DNA of 39,401 nt. Origin: an uncultured Candidatus Saccharibacteria bacterium. Lineage in GTDB: Bacteria > Patescibacteriota > Saccharimonadia > Saccharimonadales > Saccharimonadaceae. Under the pieces are notes generated by a model. It was given only the letters and a program-made list of their open reading frames with translations, did not search any database and was not told where the DNA came from. Shown here in pieces: positions 23,518 to 31,700 of this stretch. The translations under genes and the position numbers were made by a program. Location of the stretch: assembly GCA_947303945.1 (NCBI GenBank), contig CAMYZS010000012.1, forward strand, positions 1-39,401. The letters run 5' to 3'. Positions within the stretch are counted from its first letter, which is position 1, and each line of letters starts with the position of its first letter.

Positions 23518-24144
23518 TTATAGCAAACTATCGGTCCAAGTCTTAATTTCTGCGTCGGTAGCATCCTGCGAGAAGCGATGACCTGGTTGCCAATTACCGC
23601 CAGTAGCTTTAGCTTTGAGATCGGTATCACTCGTACCAAGGCCGGAAGAATGCGAAGTACAGAACGGAATGACGGTTTTATCACCAAAATCTACTTTCTT
23701 GACAAAAGAATCGACCGGCCAAGCGGAACCGCCCCACCAAATTGGATAGCCAATATAGACCGTGTCGTATTCATCCCAGTTTGGTACGGTAGTATTTTTA
23801 AGTTCGATGGTTTGCAAAGATTCATCATTATGCTCACGCGACACACGTGATTCGGAATCAGTCCAGCTTAGATCATCTTCGGTATAGGCTTGAACTGGTT
23901 CGATTTCAAAAATATCCGCGCCGACATTGGCCGCGATTTTGTTGGCAACATTTTTAGTGTGATTTTGCGCTGAGAAATATACCACAATTGCTTTGCCGTC
24001 TTTGTTCATAATTGATCCTCCTTGTTGTTTTGTTGTGCCTTCATTCTTAGTATCGCTGTCTTTATTAAAAACTAAAAAGACCCCTACAGCAACGGCGAGG
24101 AGTCCAGCGACGACTAAGATTATGGCAATAATCTTTTTATTCAT
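23518..24144 (-). CDS. Membrane-anchored flavodoxin
   Basis: The start at 24144 is 6 nt after TATAAT (leaderless). Residues 4-26 form a hydrophobic anchor (IIAIILVVAGLLAVAVGVFL), then a Ser/Thr/Gln linker, then a flavodoxin domain from about residue 50 (AIVVYFSAQNHTKNVANKIA, YIGYPIWWGGSAWPVDSFVK), placing the FMN domain probably outside the membrane. The conserved GYPIWWG stretch is typical of Flavodoxin_4 proteins. An internal ATG at residue 46 (24009) has a perfect AAGGAGG Shine-Dalgarno upstream, so a soluble 163-residue form may also be made. Confidence 0.85.
   Translation of the reverse strand: MNKKIIAIILVVAGLLAVAVGVFLVFNKDSDTKNEGTTKQQGGSIMNKDGKAIVVYFSAQNHTKNVANKIAANVGADIFEIEPVQAYTEDDLSWTDSESRVSREHNDESLQTIELKNTTVPNWDEYDTVYIGYPIWWGGSAWPVDSFVKKVDFGDKTVIPFCTSHSSGLGTSDTDLKAKATGGNWQPGHRFSQDATDAEIKTWTDSLL
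24017..24023 (-). promoter_or_regulatory. Internal Shine-Dalgarno in the flavodoxin gene
   Basis: AAGGAGG 7 nt before an in-frame ATG (24007-24009) just at the start of the flavodoxin domain. It marks either a second start or the fusion point of an anchor to an older cytosolic gene. Confidence 0.6.
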
Positions 24145-24150
24145 ATGTGT

Positions 24151-24156
24151 ATTATA
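24151..24156 (-). promoter_or_regulatory. -10 box (TATAAT) of the anchored flavodoxin gene
   Basis: Six bases before the ATG at 24144. Confidence 0.6.
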
Positions 24157-24199
24157 CAATATACTGGACTTAAGCTTTTCTCCGCCTTATTCGATATTA

Positions 24200-24316
24200 T
24201 ATGCTCTACGTGCGGGAGTTAGGTTTCTCCCATTACGCAAGTAGTTGAACCCACCCTCGCGGGGGCTTGATGAACAGCATGCTAGGCTCTGCTAGAGTCT
24301 CCGAGAAAGGAGTAAT
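24200..24316 (+). promoter_or_regulatory. Module copy C: promoter and structured 5' leader
   Basis: TATGCT (24200-24205) and a leader with a GGGAG/CTCCC hairpin, CTCT-GCT-AGAG, and CTCC-GAGAAA-GGAG occluding the Shine-Dalgarno. Nearly identical to copy D. Confidence 0.6.
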
Positions 24317-24403
24317 GTGCGGATCCGCATTTCGGTGTGGTACGTGGAAGTTACGTTAGGACTTCGATGGAAGACGAAGCGTAAAAAAGTATCTCGTCAC
24401 TAG
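24317..24403 (+). CDS. 28-residue cationic small peptide, module copy C
   Basis: GTG start 4 nt after AAAGGAG; the overlapping ATG in the other frame gives only 14 residues with no conservation. The product (MRIRISVWYVEVTLGLRW, then KTKRKKVSRH) aligns with copy A over its full length with one gap. The TAG stop falls in the loop/stem of a 10-bp hairpin (GTATCTCGTC/GACGAGATAC). The last ~21 nt overlap the opposite-strand small RNA. Confidence 0.65.
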   Translation: MRIRISVWYVEVTLGLRWKTKRKKVSRH

Positions 24404-24449
24404 ACGAGATACCAAAACACTTGGGCATAATCCTAGATAATTGCCCTAT
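24383..24449 (-). ncRNA. Convergent small RNA, module copy C
   Basis: Extended -10 TGCTATAAT (-10 at 24456-24461); about 67 nt. Hairpin GGGCA...TGCCC (24423-24446) with loop TATCTAGGATTA, then a 10-bp terminator hairpin and TTTTTT (24383-24388). Confidence 0.7.
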
Positions 24450-24519
24450 ATGAATATTATAGCAAATATGGTCATTTGTAGGTTAAAATAAAAATACAAT
24501 ATCTTTAGAGGAGCATCAC

Positions 24520-25554
24520 ATGGCATTAAAACTCGTTGAGGAGTGGGATAAAGTTTTCCCAAAAAGTGACAAAATTGAGCATAAAAAGGTAACATTCAAA
24601 AACCATTTCGGCATCGAGTTGGCAGCCGATATGTATGTTCCGAAAGATACGAGTGGTAAATTGCCGGCGATTGCAGTTTCTGGGCCTTATGGCGCCGTGA
24701 AAGAGCAATCTTCTGGTCTTTATGCGCAAGAAATGGCCGAACGCGGTTTTATCGCAATTGCTTTTGACCCATCTTACACTGGCGAATCTGGCGGCGAGCC
24801 ACGCTATGTGACAAGTTGGGATTTGAATGTAGAAGATTTCCAAGCGGCAGTAGATTTTCTAAGTAATCACGAAGACGTAGATGCGGATAAAATCTCGATT
24901 ATTGGCATTTGTGGCTGGGGTGGCGTGGCGCTACAAACCGCTTGCTTAGATACGCGCATTAAAGCCACAATTTGCTCCACTATGTATGATATGACACGCG
25001 TTGCGCGCAATGGTTATTTTGATTCCGAGAACAGCGCCGAAGCACGCCAAAAATCCAAAGAAGCCATCAATGCGCAGCGCACAGAAGATTACAAGAACGG
25101 CTCGCTTAAACTAGCTGGCGGCGTAGTTGATCCATTACCAGAAGATGCGCCACAATTTTTGCAGGATTACCATGCATACTATAAGACTGAACGCGGTTAC
25201 CACGAACGTAGCTTAAACTCAAACGACGGTTGGGCGATGACGGGTAATATTTCCCTTGCTAATACAACTGCATTTACAAATTCGAACGAAATTAAAAATG
25301 TCGTCATGATAGTTCATGGCGAAAAGGCGCATTCGCGCTATTTAGGCGAAGATGCTTTTGCGGCAATGACTGGTTTTAAATACGAAACCCATAATACGCC
25401 AGCCCCATACGAAGGCAATGCTTCGCTTGGCGAGACGATTGTTGGCAATAAAGAATTGCTAATCGTTGAAGGTGCTTCACATGTGGACCTTTATGATAAT
25501 TTCGAAAAGATTCCGTTTGATAAAATTGAGAAGTTTATTCGGGATAATATCTAA
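24520..25554 (+). CDS. Alpha/beta hydrolase (dienelactone-hydrolase-like)
   Basis: 344 residues, cytoplasmic, GAGGAG Shine-Dalgarno 6 nt upstream. Alpha/beta-hydrolase features: LPAIAVSGPYGAVKEQ near residue 48, FDPSYTGESGGEP near 85, the nucleophile-elbow region ISIIGICGWGGVALQTA (about 126-142), an acidic turn region (MIVHGEKAHSRYLGEDAF) and a C-terminal His in IVEGASHVDLYD. In the elbow the residue expected to be Ser reads as Trp (CGWGG), with a Cys two residues earlier; I recall GICGWGG as common in this subfamily, so the mechanism may be non-standard. Same direction as the flavodoxin at 25595. Confidence 0.85.
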   Translation: MALKLVEEWDKVFPKSDKIEHKKVTFKNHFGIELAADMYVPKDTSGKLPAIAVSGPYGAVKEQSSGLYAQEMAERGFIAIAFDPSYTGESGGEPRYVTSWDLNVEDFQAAVDFLSNHEDVDADKISIIGICGWGGVALQTACLDTRIKATICSTMYDMTRVARNGYFDSENSAEARQKSKEAINAQRTEDYKNGSLKLAGGVVDPLPEDAPQFLQDYHAYYKTERGYHERSLNSNDGWAMTGNISLANTTAFTNSNEIKNVVMIVHGEKAHSRYLGEDAFAAMTGFKYETHNTPAPYEGNASLGETIVGNKELLIVEGASHVDLYDNFEKIPFDKIEKFIRDNI

Positions 25555-25565
25555 GGAGGTATTTG

Positions 25566-25592
25566 ATGAAGAAGGTTTATGAGGAGGAATAA
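25566..25592 (+). CDS. Possible 8-residue leader peptide
   Basis: ATG after AAGGAGG, coding MKKVYEEE and stopping 2 bp before the flavodoxin start, whose Shine-Dalgarno lies within it. May couple translation or may be chance. Confidence 0.25.
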   Translation: MKKVYEEE

Positions 25593-25594
25593 AA

Positions 25595-26110
25595 ATGAGT
25601 GATGGAAAGACCTTAGTTGTTTACTTTTCGCGCGCAGACGAGAATTATAGCGTCGGCACCGTAGAGGTTGGCAACACGGAATTATTAGCAAAAGAAATAG
25701 TTGCGAAAACTAGCGCTAATGAATTCAAAATTGAGCCAAAAGATAAATATCCGGCCGTTTACCAGGAAGCTATTGAACGTGCGACCGAAGAACGAAAATC
25801 TGGTGCGCGTCCAGAGTATATTGGCGACGTAGATATTTCGAGCTACGATACGATTTTCTTTGGCTATCCGATTTGGTGGGGCGATATGCCAATGATTGTT
25901 TATAACTTCATCGAGAAACATGATTGGAACGGCAAAACCGTAATCCCATTTAATACACACGAGGGTTCTGGCAATGCCGGTACTTACGATATCTTAAAGT
26001 CTAAAATGACTGGCGCAACGCTGAAAGGTGATGGTTTTAGCATGTCTGGCTTTACGGCGCGTACCGACGAAGGGATCAAGGAGCTTGACGATTGGCTAGA
26101 AGAACTTTAA
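25595..26110 (+). CDS. Flavodoxin (Flavodoxin_4 type)
   Basis: 171 residues: TLVVYFSRADENYSVGTVEV (FMN phosphate loop region), EFKIEPKDKYPAVYQEAIER, DTIFFGYPIWWGDMPMIVYN and a C-terminal GFSMSGFTARTDEGIKELDD. Cytosolic FMN electron carrier or quinone-reductase-like protein. AGGAGG Shine-Dalgarno upstream; 40 bp behind the hydrolase gene, probably one operon. Close paralogue of 26454-27008, with module copy D lying between them. Confidence 0.92.
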   Translation: MSDGKTLVVYFSRADENYSVGTVEVGNTELLAKEIVAKTSANEFKIEPKDKYPAVYQEAIERATEERKSGARPEYIGDVDISSYDTIFFGYPIWWGDMPMIVYNFIEKHDWNGKTVIPFNTHEGSGNAGTYDILKSKMTGATLKGDGFSMSGFTARTDEGIKELDDWLEEL

Positions 26111-26167
26111 TTCTGCGCCGTATTCAGAATTATTAAACTCATGTTTTTGTTGCTCGCATTAGTAATA

Positions 26168-26281
26168 TATGCTTTTTGCGGGAGTAGGTTTCTCCCATTA
26201 CGCAAGTAGTTGAACCCACCCTCGCGGGGGCTTGATGAACAGCATGCTAGGCTCTGCTAGAGTCTCCGAGAAAGGAGTAAT
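26168..26281 (+). promoter_or_regulatory. Module copy D: promoter and structured 5' leader
   Basis: TATGCT (26168-26173), then essentially the same leader as copy C, including the GGAG-occluding hairpin. Confidence 0.6.
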
Positions 26282-26368
26282 GTGCGGATCCGCATTTCGG
26301 TGTGGTACGTGGAAGTTACGTTAGGACTTCGATGGAAGACGAAGCGTAAAAAAGTATCTCGTCACTAG
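26282..26368 (+). CDS. 28-residue cationic small peptide, module copy D
   Basis: Identical in coding sequence to copy C: GTG start 4 nt after AAAGGAG, stop TAG in a hairpin loop. The near-identity of C and D indicates recent duplication. Confidence 0.65.
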   Translation: MRIRISVWYVEVTLGLRWKTKRKKVSRH

Positions 26369-26415
26369 ACGAGATACCCAAAACCCTTGGGCATAATCCT
26401 AGATAATTGCCCTAT
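26348..26415 (-). ncRNA. Convergent small RNA, module copy D
   Basis: Extended -10 TGTTATAAT (-10 at 26422-26427), conserved hairpin with loop TATCTAGGATTA, 10-bp terminator hairpin and T-run. One base change in the promoter relative to copy C. Confidence 0.7.
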
Positions 26416-26453
26416 ATGAATATTATAACAAACACTACAGAGTCATTAAATTG

Positions 26454-27008
26454 TCAATATGCGACATTAGCCCTGCTCATCGCTTCGTTGTAGTCGATAC
26501 TACGTAGCCAATCATTGAGTTTCTGTAGACCTTCGATTGTGCGAGCCATTTTGCCGGTCATATTAAAGCCGCCACCTTTAAGGATAGCGCCCGACATTTT
26601 GAACTTGAGGCGATCATAAGTCCCAGCGTCACCAGTACCTTCATGTGTGATAAATGGAATAACAACTTTACCAGACCAGTTGTGTTTCTCGATAAAAGAA
26701 TAGACAACCATCGGAAGGTCACCACACCAAATTGGATAGCCAAGGAAAATAATGTCATACTCCTCTACCCTGATATCATCGCAATAATCTGGGCGAATTT
26801 GATACTTTTGTTCATTGGCCGCTTTTTCGTATGTGGAATCATAGTCAACAGGATAAGGATTAACTGGATTAATGAAAAATTCATTTCCGCCAGTGACGCG
26901 AAGAATTTCTCGACCAAGTAACTGCGTATTGCCCGGATCAACATAACCGACTACGGCGTTCTCGCCTGGATGTGAGAAATATGCAACCAATATCTTTTTG
27001 TCTTGCAC
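26454..27008 (-). CDS. Flavodoxin (Flavodoxin_4 type)
   Basis: GTG start at 27008 chosen because AAGGAGG (27014-27020) lies upstream; an ATG at 27032 would add 8 residues. The product has KILVAYFSHPGENAVVGYVD, DIIFLGYPIWCGDLPMVVYS and GGGFNMTGKMARTIEGLQKL. One Trp of the usual IWWG is Cys here. Cytosolic FMN protein, closely related to the gene at 25595. Confidence 0.9.
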   Translation of the reverse strand: MQDKKILVAYFSHPGENAVVGYVDPGNTQLLGREILRVTGGNEFFINPVNPYPVDYDSTYEKAANEQKYQIRPDYCDDIRVEEYDIIFLGYPIWCGDLPMVVYSFIEKHNWSGKVVIPFITHEGTGDAGTYDRLKFKMSGAILKGGGFNMTGKMARTIEGLQKLNDWLRSIDYNEAMSRANVAY

Positions 27009-27067
27009 AATGCCCTCCTTTGTTTTAATCATAAACGGAAAGCGGATATATTACAAGAATCAGGGCA

Positions 27068-27092
27068 CAAAAATACCCGCCTCGCGGCGGGC
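27068..27092 (-). terminator. Terminator of the surface-protein operon
   Basis: GCCCGCC-GCGA-GGCGGGT followed by ATTTTT on the minus strand, downstream of the 27294-28769 gene. Confidence 0.65.
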
Positions 27093-27119
27093 ATCTAAAG
27101 ATACAGGGGGGGTTCGGTT

Positions 27120-27210
27120 CTAATGGGCCTTCACGAGGCGGACGGTCAGCTTTTTGTCTTTGCTGGCCTGAATGATCTGGACGGAGCTACCGTAATCAAT
27201 CAGAGCATAA
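27120..27210 (-). other. Unresolved coding-like fragment
   Basis: GC-richer than its surroundings. On the minus strand a short frame reads ALIDYGSSVQIIQASKDKKL and ends VRLVKAH then stop, without a start codon. The opposite strand at 27180-27256 also reads SLEDKIEELKQAKG then stop. Probably a fragment of a foreign gene; which strand coded is undecided. The rest of 27033-27293 shows nothing beyond the terminator. Confidence 0.3.
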
Positions 27211-27293
27211 AAGCTTGGAAGATAAGATCGAAGAATTGAAGCAAGCCAAAGGGTAGGCACCCTGCCCTATTACCGTCGCGCTAAATAAATCTA

Positions 27294-28769
27294 TTATGAA
27301 AAATTAAAAGGATTAGACTGAGGCGTTTCAGGCATTTCAGGCTCTTCGGTCTGTTTCTTCTTTTTCTTGGCAATAATGATAAATATAACAATTGCAGATA
27401 ATAGAGTTGCGGCAAGTGCGCCAACAATAATGGCGATGATTGGACCGTTATTATCTTCTTTTTGCGAATCGGTCTCGGCCACCTCTTTTGGCTCCGTTTT
27501 GGCGCCAGCAATAGATGACATAGTGAGAAAATAAGTATTCGAATCGGCTGCGTCTAGCTCTATTATTCCATTTCTAACCTCAATTTTTTCACCTACCGTT
27601 TTTAATTCGTTCTGCGAATAGCTATATAGATTAACCAGATTGCCGTCTTCGAACTTATCGCCAACATAAAGTCGCAGTTTAGCTCCGTCTGGAGGTGTAT
27701 GAGTAGACACGATAAGACCGTCGGCATAATTGGAAAGCTTCAAGATTTCCTTTCGATACTCGGAATTAAAAGAAACCGCAGTGTTGAAATCTTTTTGTTT
27801 TTCGATTTTTGAACCATCAATGACCCAGCCGGAAATCAAGCGCTTGCTTTGATTTGAGTAAATCAGCTTAAAAGTCATGCCGCTGTCTTTCATTTTGGCA
27901 ATGTCAGACGAGCTCACCTTAGTATCGCCACCGACAATAATATCCGCATTGTTGATTTTCTTTGCAATAATGTAGTCGAGATCTTCAAGATAGAAGCCAT
28001 CTTTACGGGTAACCGTTAAGTTAATGTAGTTTTTTGCGCCAGATTCCGAAGTAATTGTAACGACAATAGTATTCTTGCCATCTTTAATATTGTGCTTGCC
28101 AGTTCCTGAAACTTTAGCCTTCGCATCAGCGGCAGTCGCTTTAACATTGACCGATTCAATGTCATGCGTAACCTTTAATTTGTAATTGTTGTCATTTACT
28201 TTTGTCAAAGAATAGCCATCAACAGAGATACTTTTAAGCTTGTTATTGGTCGACTTAGTGCTAGTTGGTTTTTTGTTGCTGCCTGTCGTCGGCTTATTTC
28301 CGCCAGTATTGCCTCCAGTATTACCGCCAGTATTACCTCCGGTGTTACCACCGGTATTGCCACCAGTATTACCGCCGGTGTCTGAGCTTGGCTTCTTAGT
28401 AACCGTGACGGTGCGCGAACCGGAAAGATAGACCGCATTGCCGTTGCTCGCAGAAGTAACGTCACCACTCAAACTAAGGGTAATCGTGCCAGCGCCTGTC
28501 GCCTTACAAGAAGAGGTAAAGGTCTTATTAGTATCCTTGGCGTCAGCCGTTGCGTCGGCAGCATTAATTGTACAGCCAGACACGGGCCCGCTAGCTGTAA
28601 CATGGATGTTCCACGCCGCAGACGAAGTTATGCTTACGCTGACCGAAAAAGTATCCCCTACATAAACGCTGCTCTTACTAACATATATATTCCCAGAAGC
28701 CGCGAATGAATTAGCGCCAAGCAAGAAGGCTGCAACTAGGCTTGTTAGAATAATTTGAATTTTTTTCAC
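27294..28769 (-). CDS. Membrane-anchored surface protein with Ig-like and cadherin-like domains
   Basis: 491 residues, GTG start 5-6 nt after AAAGGAG. Signal peptide (about 1-24, cleavage near SFA-AS); an Ig/cohesin-like beta domain (about 25-125: NIYVSKSSVYVGDTFSVSVS, two Cys that could pair); a (TGGN)7 linker; a cadherin-like beta-sandwich domain (about 180-258: LKSISVDGYSLTKVNDNNYK, KNYINLTVTRKDG); an unknown domain; a C-terminal TM (about 445-468) and a basic then Pro-rich cytoplasmic tail. Second gene of an operon with the 1270-residue protein (19-bp gap). The N-terminal domain could be a receptor for the dockerin-like tail of that protein. Confidence 0.8.
   Translation of the reverse strand: MKKIQIILTSLVAAFLLGANSFAASGNIYVSKSSVYVGDTFSVSVSITSSAAWNIHVTASGPVSGCTINAADATADAKDTNKTFTSSCKATGAGTITLSLSGDVTSASNGNAVYLSGSRTVTVTKKPSSDTGGNTGGNTGGNTGGNTGGNTGGNTGGNKPTTGSNKKPTSTKSTNNKLKSISVDGYSLTKVNDNNYKLKVTHDIESVNVKATAADAKAKVSGTGKHNIKDGKNTIVVTITSESGAKNYINLTVTRKDGFYLEDLDYIIAKKINNADIIVGGDTKVSSSDIAKMKDSGMTFKLIYSNQSKRLISGWVIDGSKIEKQKDFNTAVSFNSEYRKEILKLSNYADGLIVSTHTPPDGAKLRLYVGDKFEDGNLVNLYSYSQNELKTVGEKIEVRNGIIELDAADSNTYFLTMSSIAGAKTEPKEVAETDSQKEDNNGPIIAIIVGALAATLLSAIVIFIIIAKKKKKQTEEPEMPETPQSNPFNFS
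28297..28380 (-). repeat. Seven 12-bp repeats coding the TGGN linker
   Basis: 12-bp units with synonymous third-base differences coding Thr-Gly-Gly-Asn; length variation would alter the spacer between two surface domains. Confidence 0.85.
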
Positions 28770-28788
28770 TTGCTCTCCTTTGGCTACC

Positions 28789-31700
28789 TTATTTGATTAA
28801 TTTGGTTCCTAATAGATGTTGACGCACCCTCAACAAATCGGCGGAATTGATCGTACTGTCGTAATTGATATCGGACGATAAGAAATGATAGCCCGTTAGA
28901 GTATTCTGACCGAGTAAATGCTGGCGCACTTTGAGTAAATCGGCGGAATTGATTTTAGCATCACCATTGACGTCGCCAATTACGACATTAGTATATTCGG
29001 CATAAATGTTTTGCCCTTTTTTGATTTTTGTCTTCCCACCGGTATAAATTAGGTTATTAATACCATCAATGGCGATGCTTAAATCTTCACTATGTATGAT
29101 ATGGGACTTGAGTTCGTTAACGGTAGTATTGACCATGATTTTACTGATATATTTATTATTTTCGTCAACTTCGTATTTTTTGATTGCGTAGTACGTAGTG
29201 ATAGGCTCCTTCTCCCAAACAGCATAGAGATCAGTATTCTTGGTGAAGCTTACGGTAGCGCCATTCTGGTAGGAAGTACCCTGGCCGTCGGCTTGAGTGT
29301 TCCAACCTTTAAAGATATATCCAGAACGAGTGAAAGTGTTTTGGCGGAGCTGGAAGTTATCGCCTTTGTGGAAGGTTTGGGTGGCCGTAGTGTTAGTGCC
29401 ATCGTTAGCATGGAAGGTGAGAGTATAGGTTTCCTTCTCCCAAACGGCATAGAGATCAGTATTCTTGGTGAAGCTTACGGTAGCGCCATTCTGGTAGGAA
29501 GTACCCTGGCCGTCGGCTTGAGTGTTCCAACCTTTAAAGATATATCCAGAACGAGTGAAAGTGTTTTGGCGGAGCTGGAAGTTATCGCCTTTGTGGAAGG
29601 TTTGGGTGGCCGTAGTGTTAGTGCCATCGTTAGCATGGAAGGTGAGAGTATAGGTTTCCTTCTCCCAAACGGCATAGAGATCAGTATTCTTGGTGAAGCT
29701 TACGGTAGCGCCATTCTGGTAGGAAGTACCCTGGCCGTCGGCTTGAGTGTTCCAACCTTTAAAGATATATCCAGAACGAGTGAAAGTGTTTTGGCGGAGC
29801 TGGAAGTTATCGCCTTTGTGGAAGGTTTGGGTGGCCGTAGTGTTAGTGCCATCGTTAGCATGGAAGGTGAGAGTTGCAGAATTATTGTCGAATAATCGCC
29901 GAATTGTCTCAATGTCGTCCGAAGTACTTGCTACATTAATGATGTTTTGATCAGGAGTTTCTAGATAGTTGAAGGTAGAATTGGCGTCTTTGTTTGCCCA
30001 TGAAATGAAATTGTCTTTCTCCCAAACCCGGAAATTAAAGCGATAAATGTAAGCCTCATTACCCATATAGAAAGTGTTGTAGTCGGCTCGGATGAAGTTT
30101 TGATTAATGAAGAGATTTTCAATGCTAGGATGATTAGCATAGATGCGCACCGGATTATATACGAGGTTGTGATGGAAATACATATCACCCATGTTTGGCG
30201 AATAACTATAGTAAATAATATGGCCGGCCGCATCTTGGTCTGGACGCGCATCATAGCCCCAACCACGACCTTGGTTAATTGAAATATTATTATAGAATTG
30301 ATAGTTATTAATACCAGTAGCCTGATCGTCCTCCCAGATTTCAGAATCCTGCGTATTAGCTACAAACACATTGTCATGAACGAGCACATCTTTACCGGAG
30401 CCGGCATCCCCCTGAATCGTAAAGGCGACATCATAAACATTGCGTACGATGTTATCGTAAATGTCGACATTCTCCGTATCGGTTTCATAAAACTCGATAC
30501 CGTTACCGTATCTCTCTTCCCAGTTAATATCTAAGTAGCTACCACCAATATCCTCAATGACACAGTCGTGAATTTTGATATTTTTCGTACTGCCACCACT
30601 ACCCTGGAAAGCATGCGCACCGGTATAAGATAAGCGCAAATTACTAATATCCATCCCCGTACGCAGAATAAAGAGTTTAACGCGCGAAGCAAGCTTGAGA
30701 CCACCCAGAGTCTCGTAGGGTTCACCGTCGCTACGAATGTAAACATAGCGTTCATTGTCGCTGTAAAAATCGTATAATTCCGTCAGCCGATCAATCGATG
30801 GTTGCTTGCGGAAATACTTAGTGCCATTATTATCCTCAATGAAGCCAATATTGAGCGAGTATTCGTCAGTGTATTTGTAACCAGTAAAATTATTATTGTT
30901 GAGAATATCGATGCGATAAATGCCATCGCTATATTTTTCCCACTTCTTATTAACATAGCGCGTAGCGCTGATGGTTGGCAGGTCACCTTCGCCGTAACTA
31001 GAAATCGTGATTGCATCATCGCTAGAATTACTAGTCTGTAAGTTGATGCCACCATAGAAGGTATCGCCACGTTTAAACAAAATCGTGTCTCCAGAATGAA
31101 TTTCTTTAGCGTTTAGATAGTCAATATTAGTAGGATCATTGATGTTTGTGCCAATTCTGCTCGTACCGTTTGCTGAAACATAATAGGTTTTTGGCGCTAG
31201 TTGTTCCGATTCGCGCTTGGCAAACTGTTGGTAAAAATCACGATAGGTCGTAAACTCAATTTTGTCCGAACCTTTAGCCTTAATATAATCGAGCATCGCA
31301 GAGACTTCGGCAACAGATATTTCCGAAGTGTCATGAAAATAAAATACTATAAACTCGCTATTATTAGCTAAGTTATCGACATCCCTTTTCATCCTGGCGG
31401 AGTTATCTTTGTAGTCGCCGAGCCAGTTACGCCAATAGTAATAGAAAGAGTTCTTATCCTGACTACCATTATAATAATCGCCGAGTAGATCGGAGTATTT
31501 ATACAGCGAGTAGGCCCATTTGGCTGTGAGCGGATTACCCTTCAAAACATCACCATTGCCACCAGCCAGGATGATGCCGTCAGTATTAAAACCCATGCTG
31601 GATAATTTCTGCTTCTCGCCAACGAAGTAATCATAGATAAAATCTTCGTCGTTTGCGGTATCTTCGCTACGAATTGGTGTTGCATTGTGAACAAGTATCT

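Noticed and set aside
22800-26320. IscB omega-RNA (HEARO) or group II intron identity for the structured leader
   Set aside because: No IscB, TnpB or reverse transcriptase gene and no recognisable domain V or guide boundary; the conserved small ORF explains the block better.
28297-28380. Possible CRISPR-like or satellite array
   Set aside because: Units are 12 bp without spacers and code TGGN in frame in a surface protein.
28240-28431. Pro-Val-Leu-rich frame opposite the TGGN linker
   Set aside because: Mirror image of a 12-bp coding repeat; no independent support.
29092-29895. Long open frame opposite the InlB repeats
   Set aside because: It repeats with the 225-bp unit only because the real minus-strand gene does; no start signal and no plausible protein.
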